Positions 1-4,825 of a stretch of 8,139 bases of DNA are shown here, piece by piece; within the stretch, counting starts at the first letter, position 1; every line of letters starts with the position of its first letter. The notes beneath the pieces are model-generated. The model was not told the origin of the DNA. It saw only the letters and a program-made list of their open reading frames with translations, and searched no databases. Both the position numbers and the translations under genes were made by a program. The stretch comes from Solirubrobacterales bacterium (GTDB taxonomy: Bacteria > Actinomycetota > Thermoleophilia > Solirubrobacterales > 70-9). The stretch lies in assembly GCA_030152505.1 (NCBI GenBank), contig JASLJO010000020.1, positions 1-8,139 on the forward strand, given 5' to 3'.

Positions 1-1
1 G

Positions 2-898
2 GGGCCCCGGGGGACCCCCCCGAGGCGTGGTGGTGGTTACTCCCGAATCGCGGGTCAAACCACGCCCACGCTCGGTGTGGGGGTGGCCCTGGCCGTACTC
101 GGGGCTCTCGCGGTGGCCGCGATCGCCGGTGGCGGTTCCAGGGGTGTGGCGGCATCGCCCGAGCCCGGCCTGAGGATCTCGATCCTCGACGTCGGTCAGG
201 GGGACGCGATCCTGCTGCAGCCGCGACGCGCGCCCGCGGTTTTGGTCGACGGAGGACCGCCGAGCGACGGCATCGCGGCCAAGCTGCGTGCCGCCGGAGT
301 GGATCGCCTCGGTGCGGCGATCGTCACCCACGACCAGTCCGATCACGCCGGCGGCATTTGCGACCTGCTCGGGGCGATGCCGCTCGACCACGTCCTCTTC
401 GCGGTCTTGCGGCGATCGACGGTTGAACGGATTCATGCTGCTGGAATCGCGGTCGATCGCCTGGCAAGGGGAAGTGAGCTGCGCTCGGGCGGGCTGCGAC
501 TCGATGTGCTCTGGCCACCCCGCGAGCTGCTCGCCTCACATCGCGACGAGGACCCGAACGCGCTGGCGATCGTCGCGCTTGTCCGCTGGCGCAGCTTCTC
601 GATGCTCCTGACCGCCGATGCCGAGGCGGAGGCGACGCCGCTCGATCCGGGCCCTATCGACGTGCTCAAGGTCGCCCACCACGGCAGCGACGATGCCGGC
701 CTTGGCCCACTGCTCGACCGCACCGGTCCGCGCCTTGCGGTTATCTCGGTAGGGGAGGACAACCCCTTTGGCCACCCGACGCCGGAGACTCTGGCGACAC
801 TCGCCAGCCACGGTATTCCGGTGCTGAGAACCGATCTGGGCGGAACGGTCGTGATCGACGTGGACAGGGACGGCTTCCAGGTCGGCGGTGAGGACTAG
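2..898 (+). CDS. comEC: ComEC/Rec2 family DNA-uptake protein, C-terminal metallo-beta-lactamase-like domain (5' end outside window)
   Basis: The frame is open from base 2 to the TAG at 896-898. A GTG at 77 would give 273 residues, but it has no Shine-Dalgarno and the frame continues upstream, so I read this as the end of a longer ComEC. Numbering from that GTG, residues 1-20 form a hydrophobic helix, which is the last membrane segment in this family. Residues 33-265 are the metallo-beta-lactamase-like domain: ILDVGQGDAILLQP (36-49), VDGGPP (57-62), the metal-site motif THDQSDHAGG (84-93, an HxxxDH pattern), LLTADAEAEA (177-186), KVAHHGS (198-204) and VISVGEDNPFGHPTPE (222-237). ComEC forms the inner-membrane channel for single-stranded DNA in transformation, and this domain is thought to lie outside the membrane and act on DNA. 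The family assignment is firm. Whether the channel part is intact upstream cannot be seen. The first ~25 codons are low-complexity and coincide with a palindromic repeat (15-83), so they may be acquired sequence. Confidence 0.88.
   Translation, partial: GPRGTPPRRGGGYSRIAGQTTPTLGVGVALAVLGALAVAAIAGGGSRGVAASPEPGLRISILDVGQGDAILLQPRRAPAVLVDGGPPSDGIAAKLRAAGVDRLGAAIVTHDQSDHAGGICDLLGAMPLDHVLFAVLRRSTVERIHAAGIAVDRLARGSELRSGGLRLDVLWPPRELLASHRDEDPNALAIVALVRWRSFSMLLTADAEAEATPLDPGPIDVLKVAHHGSDDAGLGPLLDRTGPRLAVISVGEDNPFGHPTPETLATLASHGIPVLRTDLGGTVVIDVDRDGFQVGGED
15..83. repeat. Long imperfect palindrome, copy 1 of a dispersed element
   Basis: Bases 33-38 pair with 58-63 (6 bp). After a 2x2 mismatch, bases 20-30 pair with 66-75 with one G bulged, and C15-19 can pair with G79-83. 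The loop (39-57) contains a further CCC/GGG pairing. The segment 25-72 aligns without gaps to 6323-6370 with 34 of 48 identities, or 25 of 30 over 43-72 against 6341-6370. It is translated as part of comEC just before a membrane helix, but in a different frame from the second copy, so the similarity is at DNA level. The left limit is uncertain because the window begins here. Confidence 0.6.
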
Positions 899-902
899 GC
901 CC

Positions 903-907
903 GGGAG
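903..907 (+). promoter_or_regulatory. Ribosome binding site GGGAG
   Basis: GGGAG lies 6 nt upstream of the GTG at 914, a good spacing. It decides the start of the small membrane protein gene and lies in the 15-nt gap after comEC, which suggests independent translation initiation within one mRNA. Confidence 0.6.
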
Positions 908-913
908 CTCGGC

Positions 914-1747
914 GTGCGCGGCGCACTGAAACTCGACGAATCTACGAATCGATTTTGGGGTTTTGTTGCCTCGGCCCTTGTCGATCTGCCGTGGTCGCCG
1001 ATTGACGTAACGGTGCATCACAAGCTCGGACAGCTCCTGCACGGCGCCTGGCGCGGTCTGCTCGGCGACGGCATGCTGGAGCGGGCGCGAGCCACATCGC
1101 TCGGTCTGCTCGGGGCGACCGCGGCGGTCGGCCTTGCGATCGTCGCGGTCGGGCTCAACCAGGATTGGCCTCTCGTTCCGGGCAGCGCGATCCCCGACGT
1201 TCCTCAGCTGCATCAGAACGTCGACAGGGCGACGGTCGCGGCAAGGCCGCCCGGGCCTCAGGTCCAGAAGCAGGAGGTGTCCGGTCAGATCTCCACGGGC
1301 AGGCATCGTGCCGGGGACGGCGGCTCGTCGCACCCGGACGGCGGTCTGACGAGCGAACCCGCCCCGGGCGACACGGCCGAGTCAGTGGTATCGCCCGCCG
1401 CCCCGGCTCCACCACATTCCGACGGACAGCGGCCACCGCACGGCAGTCCCGAGCCGGCCGCACCGGAGCAACCGCAGCCTGAATCCTCGCCCCCTCCCGC
1501 TCCGGAGCCTGTCCCGGCCCCACAGGCACCGGTCCCGGTGTCCTCACCACCACCGCCGACCACGGCGAGCTCCGATGCGCCCCCCGACGACTCGAGCGTG
1601 CCCTCTTGGAGCCACGGGCACGGGCACGCCTATGGCCGCGGCGAAGAATGGGGCGATCAGGATTCGGACGGCGAAGGCGATGAGGACTGGGACGACGACC
1701 ACGATCAGGGATGGCACGGTCACCATTGGGGTGACGACGGAGACTAG
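914..1747 (+). CDS. Unrecognised single-pass membrane protein with Pro-rich stalk and Asp/His-rich tail
   Basis: 277 residues starting at GTG, chosen because GGGAG sits 6 nt upstream. I do not recognise a family. Residues 1-60 are a soluble, mixed-charge segment with several Trp and His. Residues 62-81 form one clear membrane helix. Residues 82-150 are polar. Residues 155-225 are rich in Pro, Ala, Ser and Glu, like an extended stalk. Residues 231-277 carry 7 His and 16 Asp/Glu among Gly and Trp. The layout suggests a short cytoplasmic part, an anchor and a long disordered external arm; the general plan also occurs in anti-sigma-like and wall-spanning proteins, but no zinc-finger or catalytic motif is seen. 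The His/Asp tail could bind metal ions, which is inference only. The first ~38 codons have weaker GC bias at third positions (about 58%) than typical for the window. It lies 15 bp after comEC and 9 bp before holA, so it is probably in their operon. The competing minus-strand frames are Arg-rich and look like shadows. Confidence 0.7.
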   Translation: MRGALKLDESTNRFWGFVASALVDLPWSPIDVTVHHKLGQLLHGAWRGLLGDGMLERARATSLGLLGATAAVGLAIVAVGLNQDWPLVPGSAIPDVPQLHQNVDRATVAARPPGPQVQKQEVSGQISTGRHRAGDGGSSHPDGGLTSEPAPGDTAESVVSPAAPAPPHSDGQRPPHGSPEPAAPEQPQPESSPPPAPEPVPAPQAPVPVSSPPPPTTASSDAPPDDSSVPSWSHGHGHAYGRGEEWGDQDSDGEGDEDWDDDHDQGWHGHHWGDDGD

Positions 1748-1756
1748 ACTCGGCCG

Positions 1757-2737
1757 ATGGCCGAGGAGCTGCACTCGCTCTATCTGATCGCCGGCACCGA
1801 CGGGGCGAAGATCGACGCCACCCGGGCCCGACTGCGGGCCCGCGCCGAGCGCGACGGTGGAGCCGCCTCGCTGCAGATCTTCGAGTCGGGCGAGGGTCGT
1901 GGCGCCCCCGACCACGAGGCATTTCTCGGTGCGATTCCGGCGATGTCGTTGACCGAGTCGCGTCGCTACTTGCTGGTTGACGGGGTCGAGCGTTGGCGCG
2001 ATCGCCAATTGGATGAGGTGGTTGCGGCCCTCGACGGGCTGCCACCCGATCTCAGCGTGGTGCTGATAGCAAGGGACAAGGCACCGGGGAAGCTCAGCGG
2101 GGCGGTCAAGGCCGCGAAGGGCGAGGTCCACGAGTTCGAAGCTCCCAGGGCGAGGGACATGCCACGGGCACTGGTCGCCGAGGCGAAGCGCCTCGGCTTC
2201 GAGCTGGAGCCGGCGGCGGCACGCATGCTCGTCGATCGCATGGGGGCCAATCCCCAGCGCCTTCACAACGAGCTGGAGCGGCTGGCGCTGTGGGCGGGCA
2301 AAGGGGGCGAGGTGAGCGCCGCCGACCTCGACGCGATGATCGCCGATACCTCCGAGGCGGCGGTCTGGGCACTGTCCGATGCTTTGCTGGAGCGCGACGG
2401 CGCGGCCGCCCTGCGGATTTCAGAGCGCCTCATCTCCCAGGGCGAGAACGTCACGGGTCTGATCTACGGTCTCGCTTCCCGCCTGCGCAAAGCTTGCACC
2501 GCGGCGGCGATGCTGGGGGAGGGGGCGCCGCCCCAACGGGTCGAGTCGAGCCTCGGCATGCATCCCTATGCAGCCAAGCAACTGGTCCGCCGCTTGCAGG
2601 ACGTCGATGTCGGTGAGCTGCAGGAGGCGACGATCGCCCTCGCCGATCTCGAGGTCTGGTGCCGTGGCGGCGCCGACTACGGCGACGAGCTGGCGCTGAC
2701 GCTGGCCCTCAGGGCAGCGGCCGGATCTCCGGCCTGA
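1757..2737 (+). CDS. holA: DNA polymerase III subunit delta (clamp loader)
   Basis: 326 residues, the usual length for the family. Delta opens the beta sliding clamp and works with delta' and gamma/tau in the cytoplasmic clamp loader complex. Visible family features are the N-terminal YLIAGTDGAKID (9-20, replacing the usual YL..G.e), the hydrophobic strand RYLLVDGVERW (70-80), VVLIARDKAPGKL (101-113, where many homologues read 'K.dkR.kl'), the signature GANPQRLHNELERLAL (163-178), and the C-terminal collar helices (about 200-320) starting with WALSDALLERD. The ATG at 1757 is 9 nt after the previous stop; GGAG at 1739-1742 is 14 nt upstream, too far for a strong site, so initiation may depend on re-initiation from the upstream gene. 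Position after comEC is conserved in many bacteria. The coding sequence ends in a perfect 7-bp hairpin directly before the stop. Confidence 0.95.
   Translation: MAEELHSLYLIAGTDGAKIDATRARLRARAERDGGAASLQIFESGEGRGAPDHEAFLGAIPAMSLTESRRYLLVDGVERWRDRQLDEVVAALDGLPPDLSVVLIARDKAPGKLSGAVKAAKGEVHEFEAPRARDMPRALVAEAKRLGFELEPAAARMLVDRMGANPQRLHNELERLALWAGKGGEVSAADLDAMIADTSEAAVWALSDALLERDGAAALRISERLISQGENVTGLIYGLASRLRKACTAAAMLGEGAPPQRVESSLGMHPYAAKQLVRRLQDVDVGELQEATIALADLEVWCRGGADYGDELALTLALRAAAGSPA
2719..2734 (+). terminator. Hairpin at the 3' end of holA, possible terminator without U-tract
   Basis: GGCCGGA (2719-2725) and TCCGGCC (2728-2734) pair perfectly around a 2-base loop and end one base before the holA TGA. 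A second palindrome, CGGCGCGCCG, follows at 2739-2748. No T-run follows either, so an intrinsic terminator is only a possibility. Confidence 0.3.
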
Positions 2738-2819
2738 CCGGCGCGCCGCGCGAGCGGTGGTGCATGGCAAGGACGCAGGGAGCGTGGCGTGCTCTGCACG
2801 CGAGCGACCGAGGACGCAG
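2738..2819. other. Convergent holA/rpsT intergenic region with hairpin at 2787-2801
   Basis: GCGTGC (2787-2792) and GCACGC (2796-2801) form a perfect 6-bp stem with a TCT loop. It stands where transcripts from holA and rpsT collide and could serve either strand as a stop signal, though no T-tract is present. Two short direct repeats are also here: CGCGAGCG at 2749 and 2799, and GGACGCAG at 2771 and 2812; their spacings differ (50 and 41 bp), so they are not one tandem unit. Confidence 0.3.
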
Positions 2820-3077
2820 CTAGGCGCCGGCGATTCGCGCGGCGCGGGCCTTCTTGCGAGCCGCGGTGTTCTTGTGAAGCGCGCCCTTCTGCACAGCCTT
2901 GTCGATGCGCGAGACCAGCGCCCGGTGCTCGGTCTCGACGGTGCTTGCGTCACCACCCTCGACGGCGCTCTCGAGCCGCCGGAAATAGGTCTTGACCGTG
3001 CTCGTCAGGAGCCGATTCTCGGTTCGCTCGCGATCGCTGCGTAGGATCCGCTTCTTCTGTGAGGCTATGTTCGCCAT
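2820..3077 (-). CDS. rpsT: 30S ribosomal protein S20
   Basis: 85 residues, the normal size for S20, a primary binder of 16S rRNA early in small-subunit assembly. The start MANIASQKKRILRSDRE and the C-terminal IDKAVQKGALHKNTAARKKA are diagnostic; the whole protein is basic and predicted to be helical, as in the three-helix S20 fold. The ATG is the complement of 3075-3077. No convincing Shine-Dalgarno precedes it; the nearest purine patch, AGG, lies about 10 nt upstream of the ATG. It is the only minus-strand gene here, convergent with holA and divergent from murJ. The holA/rpsT convergence matches the known order in Mycobacterium. Frames on the plus strand over this region are shadows. Confidence 0.96.
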   Translation of the reverse strand: MANIASQKKRILRSDRERTENRLLTSTVKTYFRRLESAVEGGDASTVETEHRALVSRIDKAVQKGALHKNTAARKKARAARIAGA

Positions 3078-3124
3078 GAGTCGTATGCCTGAAGCGGCAC
3101 AGGGCCGGCTCCGGGCGGCCGCCG

Positions 3125-3130
3125 ACTATA
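3125..3130 (-). promoter_or_regulatory. Candidate -10 element for rpsT (TATAGT on minus strand)
   Basis: Reading the minus strand, TATAGT matches 5 of 6 bases of the sigma-70 -10 consensus. It would place the transcript start about 40 nt upstream of the rpsT ATG. No good -35 box is seen at 16-18 bp spacing (best is TCTCCA, 3 of 6). The same CTATAG palindrome (3126-3131) offers TATAGC as a weaker -10 on the plus strand towards murJ, so the two genes may share overlapping promoters. Confidence 0.35.
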
Positions 3131-3145
3131 GCGACTGAGACGAGC

Positions 3146-4825
3146 TTGGAGACCCCCAGGGCAGACGATGCAGCAAACCGCGAGGAGGCGGCGATCGCCG
3201 CTGACGCCGCGCTCCGAGCCGCCGAGGCCTATGAGACGGGCGAGGAAATGGCGGGGGATCCGGCCCCGGGCAACCAGTCGGGTCGCATCGCCCGCTCGAC
3301 CGCGTTCTTCTCGGTCGCCACCGCCGCCTCCCGGATTGCCGGCCTCGCCCGCGAGGTCGTCGCCGCCGGCTACTACGGGGTCAGCGGTCCGATGTCCGCC
3401 TTCACGATCGCCTTCCAGGTGCCCAACCTGGTGCGTGCTCTCTTCGCCGACGCCGCTCTGCAGCCCGCCTTCGTCCCGGTCTTTACCGAGCAGCTGGAGA
3501 AGAAGAACTACCGCGAGGCGTTCCGGCTCGCCTCGACGCTGTTGCTGCTGGTCACCCTGGTGCTGGGCGCGATCACCGCCTTCTTCGTCCTGCTCGCGCC
3601 GGTGATCATGCCGCTCTTCGCCCCCGGCTTCGAAGGCGAGATCCTCGACCTCACCGTAACCCTCTCCCAGGTCCTCTTCCCGATCCTCATCCTGCTCGGG
3701 CTGAGCGGGGTCGTCGTCGGCATCCTCAACAGCTACGACCGCTTCGGCGCCTTTGCGATCTCACCGCTGTTCTGGAACCTGACGATCATCGCCGGCCTGG
3801 TCTTCCTGATCCCGCTCTTTCACGGCCAGGACCGGATCTACGCGTATGCGCTCGGCATCCTGATCGGCACGCTGGTGCAGCTCCTGATCCCCACCTTCGA
3901 CCTGCGCAACACCCCCTTCAAGTTCGAGTGGAGCTTCGAGTGGCGAAACCGCGACGTGCGCCGCGTCCTCCTGCTCATGCTTCCGGTGACGATCAGCCTC
4001 GGCCTGATCAACTTCAACCTGCTGATCAACAGCCTCTTCGGCAGCCTCGTGAGCGACCAGGCGCCGGCGGCGATCGACAAGGCCTTTCGCATCTACCAGC
4101 TACCGCAGGGGATCTTCTCGGTTGCGATCGCCACCGTTCTCTTCCCTACGCTGGCCCGCTTCGCCGCGCGCGGCGAGCACGACAACCTGCGGGCGACGAT
4201 GGCCAATGGGATGCGCCAGATCCTCTTCGTCCTCCTACCCGCCGCGGCCGCCGTCCTGGTCCTCTCGGAGCCGATGATCAGACTCGTCTACCAGCGCGGC
4301 GAGTTCACCCCAGAGCAGACGACCCTGGTCGCCACCGCCCTCTTCTGGTTCGCCTTTTCGCTGCCGACCAACGGCGTCTATCTGTTGCAGACGCGGACCT
4401 TCTTCAGCCTGCAGCGCCCCTGGGTTGCCACCGGCCTCGCCGGCGTCGACCTGGTCGTCTCGGCCCTCGGCGCCCTCGTCCTCTATAAGGCCTTCGGGAC
4501 GGGCGGCATCGTCGCCGGCACCGGCATCGGCACCACCGCCGCTGTGGTCGCGCAGGCCGTGGTGCTGCGGCGTGAGCTCGGGGGCCTAGAGCTGGGCAGA
4601 CTGCTCTCGACGGGGATGCGGATCACGATCGCCGCCGCGGCGCTGGCGGCGGTCAGCTTCGGGGTCTGGGACGCTCTCGACAATGCCCTTGGCCGCGGGC
4701 TCCTCGGCCAGATCGTCTCGCTGGGTGTGGCGTTGGGGCTTGGTGGCCTCGTCTACGTCGCTGTCGCCAAGCTTCTGCGCATTGCGGAGCTGGAGCAGAT
4801 AACGCGCCTCCTCCGTCGCCGCTAG
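3146..4825 (+). CDS. murJ: Lipid II flippase MurJ (MviN family)
   Basis: 559 residues. MurJ moves lipid-linked peptidoglycan precursor across the cytoplasmic membrane. The N-terminal signature SRIAGLAREVVAAGYYG (62-78) is followed by AFQVPNLVRALFADAALQPAFVPVF (89-113), and the middle motif is RIYQLPQGIFSVAIATVLFP (315-334). Hydrophobic segments from about 50 to 545 are compatible with the 14 helices of the fold. By alignment from memory to E. coli MurJ, Arg18, Arg24, Arg52 and Arg270 correspond to R63, R69, R97 and R315, all present, whereas Asp39 corresponds to S84. The TTG start at 3146 has no strong ribosome site; ATG at 3248 (residue 35) has GAGG only about 3 nt upstream. The Ala/Glu-rich residues 1-46 keep the local codon bias, so I keep TTG but the start is uncertain. 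The stop abuts the next ATG. Confidence 0.93.
   Translation: METPRADDAANREEAAIAADAALRAAEAYETGEEMAGDPAPGNQSGRIARSTAFFSVATAASRIAGLAREVVAAGYYGVSGPMSAFTIAFQVPNLVRALFADAALQPAFVPVFTEQLEKKNYREAFRLASTLLLLVTLVLGAITAFFVLLAPVIMPLFAPGFEGEILDLTVTLSQVLFPILILLGLSGVVVGILNSYDRFGAFAISPLFWNLTIIAGLVFLIPLFHGQDRIYAYALGILIGTLVQLLIPTFDLRNTPFKFEWSFEWRNRDVRRVLLLMLPVTISLGLINFNLLINSLFGSLVSDQAPAAIDKAFRIYQLPQGIFSVAIATVLFPTLARFAARGEHDNLRATMANGMRQILFVLLPAAAAVLVLSEPMIRLVYQRGEFTPEQTTLVATALFWFAFSLPTNGVYLLQTRTFFSLQRPWVATGLAGVDLVVSALGALVLYKAFGTGGIVAGTGIGTTAAVVAQAVVLRRELGGLELGRLLSTGMRITIAAAALAAVSFGVWDALDNALGRGLLGQIVSLGVALGLGGLVYVAVAKLLRIAELEQITRLLRRR

Noticed and set aside
77..79. GTG at 77 as the true start of a stand-alone metallo-beta-lactamase gene
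   Set aside because: No Shine-Dalgarno, and the frame is open back to base 2; a separate gene remains possible only if an upstream stop exists outside the window.
1003..1008. TTGACG as a -35 promoter box
   Set aside because: Lies within a coding frame and has no -10-like hexamer 16-18 bp downstream.
536..1333. 265-codon minus-strand frame over the comEC/membrane protein junction
   Set aside because: Antisense to conserved metallo-beta-lactamase motifs of ComEC; composition typical of a shadow frame.
1155..2266. Long minus-strand frames (296, 240 residues) across the membrane protein gene and holA
   Set aside because: Arg/Pro-rich low-complexity translations overlapping a well-supported holA; no ribosome site or domain pattern.
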